A stretch of DNA of 64,000 bases, from positions 124,001 to 188,000 of the forward strand of contig CAWBYD010000004.1 in assembly GCA_963792915.1 (NCBI GenBank). The letters run 5' to 3'. Position numbers and translations under genes: made by a program. The DNA is from Solirubrobacter sp963792915 (GTDB lineage: Bacteria > Actinomycetota > Thermoleophilia > Solirubrobacterales > Solirubrobacteraceae). Below, one piece after another: positions 28,293-37,099 of this stretch; position 1 is the first letter of the stretch, and each line of letters opens with the position of its first letter. The notes beneath the pieces were generated by a model. That model did not search any database and had not been told where the DNA came from. It saw nothing but the letters and a program-made list of their open reading frames with translations.

Positions 28293-28862
28293 CTAGAGAT
28301 CAGCCAGCGGGTCGCGCTTCGGTGGCGCGCTCTTCGGCTCGCCGCGCGGGCTCGGGTTCAGCAGCGTCCGCAGCCCGATCACCGGGCCGAGGATCGCCGC
28401 AACCCACAGCCACCCCACACCCCAGGGATTGAGCAGGTCCTGGTCGGCGAGCACCGCGAGCGCGCCGGGGATCAGCGGATAGAGCAGCAGGATCATCCAG
28501 CGCTTGGAGATCCCGGCCCTCCGCGCGCCGAGCACGACGCCCAGCCACGCCGCCGCGCCGACCCACAGGCCGCCGTGATGGTTCACCAGCGCGCGCTCGA
28601 GGATCACGAGCCCCCAGCCGATGGCGATCGCGGCCCAGATGCCGAGCCGCGCCTTGTCGCCCGCCACGACCATGTAGACGGCGGCCAGCACCGTCGCGAT
28701 CACCATGACGAACAGCGCGGTCGAGCCGAGCGCCGCGGCCAGCAGCCACGCGACGGTCGCGACGGCACCCGCCAGGATGCCGCCGCGCAACGCCTTGTCG
28801 ACCGTCTTCGCCGCCTTGACTTTGCGGGGCGACTTGGTGGGGACCGAGGCGAGCGCGCTCAT
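28293..28862 (-). CDS. Hypothetical membrane protein
   Basis: 189 residues with a basic N-terminus (KSPRKVKAAKTVDKAL) and about six hydrophobic segments covering residues 30-170; the C-terminal tail is Pro/Lys-rich (PSPRGEPKSAPPKRDP). No recognised family. ATG 28862 was chosen over a codon at 28898 because the upstream 12 residues lack support. It precedes the GT39 gene by 10 bp in the same direction and is probably co-transcribed. Confidence 0.7.
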   Translation of the reverse strand: MSALASVPTKSPRKVKAAKTVDKALRGGILAGAVATVAWLLAAALGSTALFVMVIATVLAAVYMVVAGDKARLGIWAAIAIGWGLVILERALVNHHGGLWVGAAAWLGVVLGARRAGISKRWMILLLYPLIPGALAVLADQDLLNPWGVGWLWVAAILGPVIGLRTLLNPSPRGEPKSAPPKRDPLADL

Positions 28863-28919
28863 CCTCCCAAGGTACCGCGCCCACGCGGGAACGGCCACGC
28901 CCGAAGCGACGGCCGAGCG

Positions 28920-29564
28920 CTAGTGGCCTTGGACGCCCACGTCGCCGACGTTCGTGAACGCGTGGATCTTCCGCGCGGCGCCGTCGTCCTGGACGAGGCC
29001 GGACACGTCGCGCTCGCCGACATCGGCATCCGAGTCGACCGCATACGTGCTACGCGGCACGTCGAGCCGCACGTCCCCCACGTCGCTCGTGGCGTCGAGG
29101 CGGTCGGGCTGCTGCGCGAGCGAGAGGCGCACGTCGCCGACGTGGGTCCGCGCGTCGACGTCGCGCGTGACGAGCTCGCGGCCGCTCACGTCGCCGACGT
29201 CGGTCCGGACCTTCACGGGCATGCCGTCGGGCAGCGCGACGCGGACGTTGGTGGCGCAGGAGCCGAACGGGAAGCCGCCGTGGCAGCGCGCCTTGACGGT
29301 CAGCACGCCGTCGCGCACGCTCTGCGTGACGGTCGGCTTGCGCAGCGCCCAGTGGCGCACGTCGCGGACGCTCACGCCGCCTGTCCCGTGCACGAGCGAG
29401 ACGTCGCCCGTGCCCACGTCGACGACGACTGAACGGACGCCGGCGGGGGCCGCGTGCGTCTCGGACTGCTTCTTGGAGAGCGTGTTCGTCGCGCCCCAGG
29501 CGAGTCCGGTGAGGGCGATCAGCGCGACCGCCGAGGCGGCCACGATCAGGAGGATCTTCTTCAT
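28920..29564 (-). CDS. Exported protein with DUF4097-like adhesin beta repeats
   Basis: 214 residues. An N-terminal signal/anchor (MKKILLIVAASAVALIALTG) is followed by repeated short beta motifs built on VxTxVGDV: VVVDVGTGDVSLV, VRTDVGDVSGREL, ARTHVGDVRLSLA, ATSDVGDVRLDV, AFTNVGDVGV. This ladder is typical of the putative auto-transporting adhesin/DUF4097 class, whose function is unknown. Two Cys in CHGGFPFGSC may form a disulfide. Single gene, 60 bp upstream of the hypothetical membrane protein gene. Confidence 0.75.
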   Translation of the reverse strand: MKKILLIVAASAVALIALTGLAWGATNTLSKKQSETHAAPAGVRSVVVDVGTGDVSLVHGTGGVSVRDVRHWALRKPTVTQSVRDGVLTVKARCHGGFPFGSCATNVRVALPDGMPVKVRTDVGDVSGRELVTRDVDARTHVGDVRLSLAQQPDRLDATSDVGDVRLDVPRSTYAVDSDADVGERDVSGLVQDDGAARKIHAFTNVGDVGVQGH

Positions 29565-29660
29565 GAGGGCAAGCTACGGCCGGGCCGCGAGCGCCGACAG
29601 GCGGCAGCCAGGCGTGCCGTGGTGCGCGAACTCCCGGGCCCGGCTGGGGCTGTCCCCCGG

Positions 29661-30908
29661 TCAGACGTTCTGCAGCGTACGTCCGCGCTCGTGCACCCAC
29701 AGCCCGAGCAGCCCGCGGAAGTGCGCCACGAAGCGCTCGTGCTCGTGCGTCGGGTACGTCGAGCGGACGGTCTCGATCAGCAGCGCGTCGAACGCCGGCG
29801 AGGCCACCCAGTCGAGCACGAGCTCGTCGACGTGCGCGAGCTGCGTCGTGCAGAACTCCTGGTAGCGCTCGGCCTCGAAGTACTCGTCGGCCAGCCGCCG
29901 GTACGCGGCGAGCTTCTCGCGGTAGGACAGGTCCTCGCGGTCGCCGATCTCGAAGTAGCGCCGCGTGTCCATGTCGACCACGCGCGGCTCGCGCGCGGTC
30001 ACCGTGCAGAACGCGGTCCAGCGCAGCAGCGCGGTGATCGCCCACGGGAAGTAGTAGTGCAGCGACGTCAGCGCAACGTCCGGGGACGCGTTGGCGTAGT
30101 CGATCGGGTGCGCCTCGGCACCGCGGATCAGGGTCTCGCAGGAGTTGAACTCCCAGCGGAAGAACGCGTTGATCAGCCGGCTGATGGTCAGCACCTCCTC
30201 GCCCGTCTCGGGCGACAGGAAGTCGTGCGCCACCGCGTAGCGGTCATGCATCGGGAGGTCCGGGCGGAAGTTCATGACCATCGTCTCGGCGCCGATCGAG
30301 AGCGAGCGCGCGAACACGTCGAAGCCCTCGACCGACTCCTGAAGGTGCATCAGCCGCTCGCCCGAGTCGTCGTACGCGCGCAGCAGCTGCTGGCGGTTCT
30401 TGATCCGCGTCACGCCGACCCACTGGCCACCGTCGTAGGGCTTCATGAACAGCGGGTAGCCGATCTCCTCCGCGATCGCGCCGAGGTCGAACGCCCGGTT
30501 GTACTTCGCCGCGGTGTACTCGAAACGCGTGTTCTCGGGCGGGTGCTTGTGCGGGATCAGCACCGTCTGGGGCACCTTGAGGCCCAGCCGCAGCATCGCG
30601 CAGTACGCGGCATGCTTCTCCATCGCCTGGAACGTGAACGGGCTGTTGAGCAGGTACACGTCGTCCATCAGCGCGACCTTCTTGAGCCACTCGCGCGGGA
30701 CGAAGTACCACCATGCCAGGCGGTCCACGACGAGGTCGTAGCGCGGCCGGTCGCGCAGGTCGAACGGCTCGATCGCGATCCGCTCGCTCGCCAGGTGGTG
30801 CGTCTCGCCGCCGTAGGAGATCGGCCCGAGCCGCGAGAGCAGCGTCTCGAATGCGCGCGGCCAATCCTCCTCCGTCCCCAGCAGCAGGCCGATCAGGTGC
30901 GCAGTCAT
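29661..30908 (-). CDS. ATP-grasp-like ligase family protein
   Basis: A 415-residue protein with the pre-ATP-grasp and ATP-grasp layout: LLNSPFTFQAMEKHAAYCAM, YPLFMKPYDGGQWVGVTRIK (the ATP-binding Lys strand and Gly-rich loop), then SVEGFDVFARSLSIG and MVMNFRPDL. Such enzymes join a carboxylate to an amine through an acyl phosphate. The distal metal ligands usual in RimK/Ddl are not obvious in the second half, where a long helical extension (about 230-410) replaces them. It overlaps the upstream esterase gene by one base (TGATG), third in a three-gene operon. Substrate unknown. Confidence 0.75.
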   Translation of the reverse strand: MTAHLIGLLLGTEEDWPRAFETLLSRLGPISYGGETHHLASERIAIEPFDLRDRPRYDLVVDRLAWWYFVPREWLKKVALMDDVYLLNSPFTFQAMEKHAAYCAMLRLGLKVPQTVLIPHKHPPENTRFEYTAAKYNRAFDLGAIAEEIGYPLFMKPYDGGQWVGVTRIKNRQQLLRAYDDSGERLMHLQESVEGFDVFARSLSIGAETMVMNFRPDLPMHDRYAVAHDFLSPETGEEVLTISRLINAFFRWEFNSCETLIRGAEAHPIDYANASPDVALTSLHYYFPWAITALLRWTAFCTVTAREPRVVDMDTRRYFEIGDREDLSYREKLAAYRRLADEYFEAERYQEFCTTQLAHVDELVLDWVASPAFDALLIETVRSTYPTHEHERFVAHFRGLLGLWVHERGRTLQNV

Positions 30909-31645
30909 CAGCAGAACCTCGGGAGATGATGAGCGATCTGGGCGCGCCACGAGGGCCAGTCGTGCGGGACGTCGTGCCCCCACACGTCCAGCTCGTGGCG
31001 GATGCCCTTCGAGCCCAGCAACCCGGCGAACGCGCGCGAGGAGTTCAGGGCACCGGTCGTGTCCTCCCACGCCCCCTGGCCGCACACGAGCAGCAGGCTC
31101 GCGCGCGAGCGCAGCCAGTCGAGGTGCCCGCCGTCGAGGTGGCGGACGTAGTCCATCGGGTTGTTGAAGTACGTGGCGTCGCCGCGCTCGCCCCAGCCGT
31201 TCCACGACGACGGGTCGTAGTTGCCGGACATGCAGATCGCCAGCGGGAACAGGTCGGCGCGCTTGAGCGTGAAGTTCGCGGCGTGGTAGGCGCCGAGCGA
31301 CACGCCGGCGGTGGCGATCTCGCCGCCGGTGTCGTGGTGGATGAACGGCACGACCTCGTCGATGATCCAGGACTCGTAGCGGCCGTGCGCGCGCGCCCGC
31401 TCCTCCAGCGGCGCGGACTGGTTCGACCACGAGCCGGCGTCGAAGGAGTCCACGCAATAGAGCTTCACGCGGCCCGCGTCGAGCAGGCCGCCGATCGCAT
31501 CGACCATGCCGTTGTCGTTCCAGTCGCCCGCGCGCCCGCCCTCGGACGGGAAGGCGAGCACGGCACGACCGTAATGGCCGTAGGCGATCACCGCGCCCGA
31601 GGCACCGACGGCCGGGGAGTAGAACTCGTGGTGGGTGCCGTTCAT
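30908..31645 (-). CDS. Putative esterase, alpha/beta hydrolase (esterase D-like)
   Basis: A 245-residue alpha/beta hydrolase with the nucleophile in ATAGVSLGAYHAANF (GVSLGA), VLAFPSEGGRAGDWNDNGM at the oxyanion side, and a likely His in WGHDVPHDWPSW. The esterase D/enterochelin-esterase fold is clear. It lies between a second esterase (ATGA overlap upstream) and an ATP-grasp gene (TGATG overlap downstream), so the three proteins are made together. No signal peptide. Confidence 0.82.
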   Translation of the reverse strand: MNGTHHEFYSPAVGASGAVIAYGHYGRAVLAFPSEGGRAGDWNDNGMVDAIGGLLDAGRVKLYCVDSFDAGSWSNQSAPLEERARAHGRYESWIIDEVVPFIHHDTGGEIATAGVSLGAYHAANFTLKRADLFPLAICMSGNYDPSSWNGWGERGDATYFNNPMDYVRHLDGGHLDWLRSRASLLLVCGQGAWEDTTGALNSSRAFAGLLGSKGIRHELDVWGHDVPHDWPSWRAQIAHHLPRFC

Positions 31646-32655
31646 CGGGTCCAGGCGCGGCGCAGCAGCGCGGTCAGATGGGGATCGAAGGCGTCGCGCC
31701 AGCCCGTGTAGTTGTGGAGGTCGAGCACCTCCTCGACGGTCACCTGGTACCCCTGCGCGGCCAGCGCACTCCCCATCTCGCGGTTGTTGGCCATGTTCTC
31801 CTCCGCCCGTCCACACGTGATGGTCACCGGCACCGGCATGGCGTAGCTGCCGTCACGCAGCGTGTCACGAACGAAGCGCGTGATGCGCGCATAGCGGCTG
31901 AAATGGCGCTCCATCGCGTCGTAGCGGGGGATGAAGAAGCTGCCGGACTGCAGGAACAGCGCGCCGAGCGAGCGCGGGAAGCGGCGGTGCGCGTGCAGCA
32001 TGGCCAGCGCCCCGAGGCTCGCGCCTATGCCCGCCGGCGCGCCGACCACCCCGAACTCGGTCTTCAGCGCCGGCAGCACGTCATGCGCCAGCACGCGCGA
32101 GTAGGCCGCCGAGGCCGAATACCACTGGTCGCGGTCGCCCGGGGCGAGCAGCGCGACCCGGAACGGCGGCAGCGCACCCGCGGCGATCTGCGCGCCGGCG
32201 AAGTCCGTCAACCGCGAGAGCGCGTCGTACTCCGGCCCGTCGTTGGCGACCAGCAGCCGCAGCGGGCCCTCGGCCGGGCTCCAGACGCGCATGTCGAGCT
32301 GTCGCCCGAGCCCCCGCGCGCGCACCGAGAGCTCGTCCGAGCGCGCCGGCACGCGCTCGGCATCCAGCCAGGCGGGCGGCCGATAGCCCGGCAGCTCGAG
32401 CACCGACTTCTCCCCGAACGCGCCCGGGGCGCGCAGCGGGTTGCCGGGATCGAGCGCCCACTCGTTGCCGCCGTCGTCGTGCGTGAGTTCGAGCTGATAC
32501 TCCAGCCGCAGCACGTCGGGCAGCTCGACCTCGAGCTCCCAGCGGCCGTCAACGCGCGCGAACGTCCGCCGCGCCTCGGACAGCTGAAGGTCCGAGGCCA
32601 GCCGGACGGCACGGTAGCGGCCGTCCGGATCGGCGAGCCGGAGCGCCATTCGCAT
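31642..32655 (-). CDS. Enterochelin esterase-like protein with N-terminal Ig-like domain
   Basis: 337 residues. The N-terminal 100 residues form a beta-sandwich (WELEVELPDVLRLEYQLELT, ALDPGNPLRAPGAFGEKSVL) as in Fes-type esterases; the C-terminal esterase D domain has the nucleophile in AGIGASLGALAML, LLVANDGPEYD near the oxyanion region and a late His in LDLHNYTGWRDAF. Fes enzymes cleave ferric-siderophore esters, but no siderophore gene is present here. First gene of the esterase-esterase-ATP-grasp operon. ATG 32655 lies 8 nt after TAAGTT, so it may be leaderless. Confidence 0.82.
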   Translation of the reverse strand: MRMALRLADPDGRYRAVRLASDLQLSEARRTFARVDGRWELEVELPDVLRLEYQLELTHDDGGNEWALDPGNPLRAPGAFGEKSVLELPGYRPPAWLDAERVPARSDELSVRARGLGRQLDMRVWSPAEGPLRLLVANDGPEYDALSRLTDFAGAQIAAGALPPFRVALLAPGDRDQWYSASAAYSRVLAHDVLPALKTEFGVVGAPAGIGASLGALAMLHAHRRFPRSLGALFLQSGSFFIPRYDAMERHFSRYARITRFVRDTLRDGSYAMPVPVTITCGRAEENMANNREMGSALAAQGYQVTVEEVLDLHNYTGWRDAFDPHLTALLRRAWTR

Positions 32656-32674
32656 GGCGCGCCAACTTAGCGTG

Positions 32675-32812
32675 CTACACGGCGCGCCCGCGGAAGCCGG
32701 TGAAGAACATCAGCAGGGCGACGATGGCCAGCGCGAACAGGATCGGGTGGACGATCGCGCCGCCCGCGATGGCGATGACCAGAAGCACGATGCCGACGAT
32801 GAGCCACAGCAT
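32675..32812 (-). CDS. 45-residue small membrane protein
   Basis: MLWLIVGIVLLVIAIAGGAI followed by a second hydrophobic helix (PILFALAIVALLMFFTG) and a basic tail (FRGRAV): a two-helix hairpin. The start at 32812 is preceded by GGAGG at 8 nt spacing; a longer version from 32860 would run through the hairpin. Two-helix proteins of this kind (Lmo0937/YqaE-like) are often stress-induced; the role here is unknown. Confidence 0.75.
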   Translation of the reverse strand: MLWLIVGIVLLVIAIAGGAIVHPILFALAIVALLMFFTGFRGRAV

Positions 32813-32835
32813 GGATGGGACCTCCGTGTAGGTGG

Positions 32836-32860
32836 ATGCCGCGCGCTGAACGCGCGGCAT
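32836..32860 (-). promoter_or_regulatory. Perfect 10-bp hairpin in the 5' leader of the small membrane protein
   Basis: ATGCCGCGCG pairs perfectly with CGCGCGGCAT around a 5-nt loop. It lies 24 bp upstream of the start and just before the ribosome site; a -10-like TATAGG lies upstream at about 32867-32872 on the minus strand. It could stabilise the mRNA 5' end or act as an operator. Confidence 0.5.
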
Positions 32861-32907
32861 GGGCCCCTATAGGCCTTCCCAGCGGCGCGCCCGTGTATGC
32901 ATCGGAC

Positions 32908-33507
32908 CTACAGGGCGAGTGACTTGGGCACGCCGTTGACGCTCCAGTACAGGCGCGCGAACGAGGCGGCGAGGTCGGCGACGGGCGTCCCGGCCGGCTC
33001 GAGCAGCTTGTCGCCCTGCTGGTTGACCAGGTGCAGCTGCTGGCAGCTGTAGGCCATCGCGCCGTTGCGCAGGAACACGACGTCCTCGATGCCGCTGGTG
33101 TCGCCCTGGTCGACGGCGTCGCATGGCTTCGACGTGTAGAGCGCCTTGTGCTTCTGTGCGTCCCAGGTGGCGGAGCTCTTGGACTCGCTGGCGCCGCCCT
33201 CGAAGTCGCGCAGCGCGCCGATGTAGCGGTTGCCGACGATCGTGAAGCTGTCGTGCTCGATCTCGTCGAGCCCGAAGTCGACCGCCACGAACAGCGTGAA
33301 GCGCCGGCCAGTCGACGTCCAGCATCCGTACACGCGGTCGCGGCGCGTCTGGTTCTGCGTCGGCTTCTCCTTGACCGACACGACGCGGACGTTGCCGGCG
33401 GCGGCGAGCAGCTTGCCGCCGTCGCGCTGGCAGCTGGGGGCCGCCGCGTGCGCGGACGCGGGGAAGGCGAGCAGGAGCGCCACGAGGAGGGCTGAGCGCA
33501 TCATCAT
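32908..33507 (-). CDS. Secreted hypothetical protein
   Basis: 199 residues. The signal peptide MRSALLVALLLAFPASAHAA ends at a clear AHA-A cleavage site. The mature part has four Cys (PSCQRDGG, YGCWTST, SKPCDAV, YSCQQLH), likely two disulfides, and mixed beta sequence (RRFTLFVAVDFGLDE). No family recognised. The first ATG of a triple Met start overlaps the kinase stop by ATGA, so it is co-translated with the large kinase-ATPase; it may be that regulator's extracellular output or sensor partner (inference). Confidence 0.8.
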   Translation of the reverse strand: MMMRSALLVALLLAFPASAHAAAPSCQRDGGKLLAAAGNVRVVSVKEKPTQNQTRRDRVYGCWTSTGRRFTLFVAVDFGLDEIEHDSFTIVGNRYIGALRDFEGGASESKSSATWDAQKHKALYTSKPCDAVDQGDTSGIEDVVFLRNGAMAYSCQQLHLVNQQGDKLLEPAGTPVADLAASFARLYWSVNGVPKSLAL

Positions 33508-36500
33508 TCGGGCGCGGCCGCCTGCGGCTGCGTGACCATCGTGTGCGACGGGTGGAGCTCGTCGAGTCGGCTCTGGACGCGGCTCACGAGCTGCCACATG
33601 CCGACGTCCTCGGCCACCGCGAGCGTCTCGCGCAGCAACTCGGCGGCGAGCTCGCGGTCGGCCGCGTCGCCGTGCGCCAGCAGCATCTCGGCGTACTCGC
33701 GGCGCACCAGCGCGACCACGGTGCGCAGGCCGCGGCGCTGGTCGGTGGCGAGCGCGGTCTCGAAGTGCGCCTGCGCGGTGTCCCAGTCGCGCAGCGCGGC
33801 GGCGAGCAGCCCGAGGAAGCGCTCGACCGAGCCGAACGCCGCCGCCTGGGTGACCTGGACGTTGCGGTCGCGATACGGCAGCAGCGCCGCGTAGAGCCCC
33901 CGGCAGAGCTGCGGGTCGGCCATCAGCGCCGCCGCCTCGGCCAGCAGCGACGTCGCAGTGAGCCAGAACATGTCGCGCGGTACGCCGGTCTGCATCACGC
34001 GCTGCAGCTCGGTCACGGCGGCCGGGATGTCGCCGCCGACGAGGTGCGCGAGCGGCAGCACTGAGCGCCAGGCGACGAGCGCCGGGTTGCCCGCGACGAG
34101 CGACTCGACGCGCGCGATGTAGTCCGGGAGCCGGTCCTCGAGCCGCCGCAGCACGAGTGTCTGCGCGGCATGGATCGTCTCCGCGTCGCGCGCTTGGGAG
34201 CGCAGCCCCAGCTCGTACGTGTCGCGGGCGAGCCGGTCGGCGTCGGCGAAGCGGCCCGCCATCTGCGCCCACACGACCTCCCAGCCGACCGCGTAGTACT
34301 GGTAGCGCGGCTGGCGCAGCGCGTGCGCCAGCGCCGTCAGGCGCCGGTGCGCGGCACGCGCGGCCTCGATGTCGCCGGCCTCGAGCAGGTCGTAGATGCG
34401 CCAGTGCAGCGCAACCGCCTCGAGCTCGCGCTCCTCGCCGCGCACGGACAGCTCGAGCATCCGCTCGCTCAGGCGCAGGCGCTCGTCGAGGTGCTCGACG
34501 TGCAGCAGCGCGCCGTGCCGGCACTCGGCGGCCAGCGCGAGATCGCGCGGCTCGCTGGCCAGCTCCAGCGCCCGCGCGCTGAGCGCCAGCACGCGCTCCT
34601 CCTCGCCCGCGAAGCGCAGGCTGTCGGCGAGCCGTGCCAGCAGCGGGACGCTCTCCCCGGCCTCGGCGATCGCGCGCTCGAGCAGCGCGATGCCCTCGCG
34701 GTCGACGACGCCCGTCTCGCCCGGCCAGCCGGCGAAGCCGCGCGCGGCGCGGGCCAGCTCGTCCGGCGTGCGCGCCAGCTCGGCGGCGCGCGCGAACGTC
34801 GCCCGCGCGGCCGGGTCGCCGGCGCGCAGCTCCGCGAAGCCGAGATCCAGGAGCACGCCCACCTGGTCGGCCTCGGCGACGCCCGCCAGCGCGCGGCGGT
34901 AGTGCCCGGCCGCCTCCTCGTAGGCCAGCGACGCCTCGGCGGCGCGCGCGGCGGCGAGCGCGTACTGGACGGCGCGGCGGTCGTGCGCCTCGGCGAAGTG
35001 GTAGGCGAGCTCTGCCGGGCGCGCTCCGCCGGCGGCCTCCAGCGCGTCGCCGATGCGCGCGTGCAGGCGCACGCGCCGGCTCGCGCTCTGGCGTTCGTAG
35101 AGCGCTTCGCGGACGAGCGCGTGCGAGTACGCGAAGCGGCCGCCGTCGACCTCGCGCACGAGGCCCGCGGCGATCGCCTCCTCGAGTGCGGTCAGCGCCG
35201 TGTCGCCGGGCGCGTCGGCGACCTGCTCGAGCAGCTCGAGCTGGAACTCGCGCCCCACGACCGATGCGACGGTGAGCACGCGGTCGGTGGTCTCGCTCAG
35301 CCCCGCGAGCCGGCGCGCGATCAGCTCTTTGACGCCCTCGGGGACCGCGATCCGGCTCAGCGCGCGCTCGAGCGCCACGCCGCCCTCCTCGCCCTTCAGG
35401 CTGCGCAGCGTCTCCTCGATGAAGAACGGGTTGCCCTCGGTCTCCTCGCGCAGCCGGCGGATGAACTGCGACGTCACGTCGCGCTCGTCGCGCGCGGCGA
35501 CCAGCGCGCCGGTCTCGTCCGGATCGAGGCCTTCCAGCGCGATCCGCTCGAACATCGGCGTGCGGCGCAGGCGGCCCATCAGCTCGCCCAGCGCCGCGGT
35601 CGTCTCCTCGTCACGCGCGGTGCCGATCACGAGCAGCCGGCTCGGCTCGGCGTCCTGCAGCAGGTGCCCGAGCAGCAGCGACGTCGACGTGTCCGCCCAG
35701 TGCAGGTCGTCGAGGATCAGCAGCAGGGGGCGCTCGGAGGCCGCGAACGCGAGCACGCGGGCGACGGCCTCGAAGAGCCGGTAACGGCGCGTCTCCGGGT
35801 CCTCGGCGAGCGGCTCATGCGTGGCGCGCCGCAGCCCGGGGAGCACGCGTGCCAGCTCGGCCAGCTCGCGCTCGAGCTCCGGCGGCTCGCGGTGCGCGAG
35901 GTAGTGCCCGACGGCGCCGATGAACGGCTGGTAGGGGATCAGGGACTCGGCGTCCGAGCGCCCGAACAGCACGGTCGCGCCCTGCGCGTGGACACGCCGC
36001 GCCAGCTCCGTGGCCACGGTCGTCTTGCCGATCCCCGGCTCGCCGCTGAGGAGCACGAACTGGCGCTCGCCGGCGTCGGCGCGCGCGTAGCGCTCGCTCA
36101 GCCGCTCGAGCACGTCGGCGCGCCCGACGAACGCCGTGCGGCGGCTCAGCGCCGGCGGGACCGGCACCGGCGGGCGCTGGCCGCCGGGCTTGGCGGCGCC
36201 GGTGGCCACGCTGCGCTCGGGCGCCAGCGCGCGCGACAGCGCGACCGCGGCCAGTGCCGCGCGGCCGACGTCGCCGGCGCTCTGGAAGCGGACGGCGGGG
36301 TCCTTGGCCATCGCGCGGCGGACCACGTCGCCAAGCGCCTCGGGTGCGTCCGGGAGCACCGAGAGCACGGACGGCGGCGGCGCGTCCAGGTGGGCGAGCA
36401 TCGTGGCCGCCGCGGTCTCGCGCGGGTACGGCACGCGTCCGGTCAGTGCCTGGAAGAGCACGGCCCCGAGCGCGTAGACGTCGGTGCGGGCGTCGATGCT

Positions 36501-37061
36501 GCCCTCGCGCAGCTGCTCGGGCGCGGCATAGTCGAACGTCCCGATCACGCTCCCCGCCTGCGTGATCTGGGTCTGGGCGCGCACGTTCTTCATCAGCCCG
36601 AAGTCGGTCAGGATCGCCGTGTCGCCGTCGAGCAGCACGTTGGCGGGCTTGACGTCGCGGTGCACGATCCCGGCGGCGTGGGCCGCGTCGAGCGCGTCGG
36701 CGATCTGCGCGATGATCGCCGCCGCGCGCTCGGGCGCGAGCCGGCGCTGCGCGCTCAGGAGCCGCGCGAGGTCGGTCCCCTCGACGTAGCGCATCGTCAC
36801 GTAGAGCTGCCCGTCCTCCTCGCCCGCGTTGTAGACGGGGATCACGTTCGGGTGCTGGATCGACGCCGTGGCGCGGAACTCGCGCCGGAAGCGGTCGCGG
36901 AACTCCGGGTCGGCGGACGAGCCGGAGGCGATCAGCTTCAGCGCCACCTCGCGCTCGAGCGGCACGTGCACCGCGCGATAGACGACGCCCATCCCGCCGC
37001 GACCCACCACGGCCTTGATGACGTGGTCGGCGAAGGTGGAGCCGATGGCGAGTTCAGCCAC
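33504..37061 (-). CDS. Serine/threonine protein kinase-AAA ATPase-TPR regulatory protein
   Basis: 1185 residues. The N-terminal Hanks-type kinase (1-270) has the glycine loop GRGGMG, Lys42 in EVALKL, HRDVKPAN (134-141) and DFG (153-155). A predictor AAA_16 domain (about 310-560) carries SGEPGIGKTT and LLLILDDLHWAD. The remaining 600 residues are TPR-like helices. No membrane helix or DNA-binding domain is seen, so it is a cytoplasmic signalling scaffold. No ATG fits; GTG 37061 lies 7 nt after TAGCGT, a leaderless arrangement. It is 38 bp downstream of an iron permease gene and overlaps the secreted-protein gene. Substrate unknown. Confidence 0.88.
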   Translation of the reverse strand: MAELAIGSTFADHVIKAVVGRGGMGVVYRAVHVPLEREVALKLIASGSSADPEFRDRFRREFRATASIQHPNVIPVYNAGEEDGQLYVTMRYVEGTDLARLLSAQRRLAPERAAAIIAQIADALDAAHAAGIVHRDVKPANVLLDGDTAILTDFGLMKNVRAQTQITQAGSVIGTFDYAAPEQLREGSIDARTDVYALGAVLFQALTGRVPYPRETAAATMLAHLDAPPPSVLSVLPDAPEALGDVVRRAMAKDPAVRFQSAGDVGRAALAAVALSRALAPERSVATGAAKPGGQRPPVPVPPALSRRTAFVGRADVLERLSERYARADAGERQFVLLSGEPGIGKTTVATELARRVHAQGATVLFGRSDAESLIPYQPFIGAVGHYLAHREPPELERELAELARVLPGLRRATHEPLAEDPETRRYRLFEAVARVLAFAASERPLLLILDDLHWADTSTSLLLGHLLQDAEPSRLLVIGTARDEETTAALGELMGRLRRTPMFERIALEGLDPDETGALVAARDERDVTSQFIRRLREETEGNPFFIEETLRSLKGEEGGVALERALSRIAVPEGVKELIARRLAGLSETTDRVLTVASVVGREFQLELLEQVADAPGDTALTALEEAIAAGLVREVDGGRFAYSHALVREALYERQSASRRVRLHARIGDALEAAGGARPAELAYHFAEAHDRRAVQYALAAARAAEASLAYEEAAGHYRRALAGVAEADQVGVLLDLGFAELRAGDPAARATFARAAELARTPDELARAARGFAGWPGETGVVDREGIALLERAIAEAGESVPLLARLADSLRFAGEEERVLALSARALELASEPRDLALAAECRHGALLHVEHLDERLRLSERMLELSVRGEERELEAVALHWRIYDLLEAGDIEAARAAHRRLTALAHALRQPRYQYYAVGWEVVWAQMAGRFADADRLARDTYELGLRSQARDAETIHAAQTLVLRRLEDRLPDYIARVESLVAGNPALVAWRSVLPLAHLVGGDIPAAVTELQRVMQTGVPRDMFWLTATSLLAEAAALMADPQLCRGLYAALLPYRDRNVQVTQAAAFGSVERFLGLLAAALRDWDTAQAHFETALATDQRRGLRTVVALVRREYAEMLLAHGDAADRELAAELLRETLAVAEDVGMWQLVSRVQSRLDELHPSHTMVTQPQAAAPE

Positions 37062-37099
37062 CACCACGACGCTACCGGTGCCGCGCCATCCCGCGCAAC

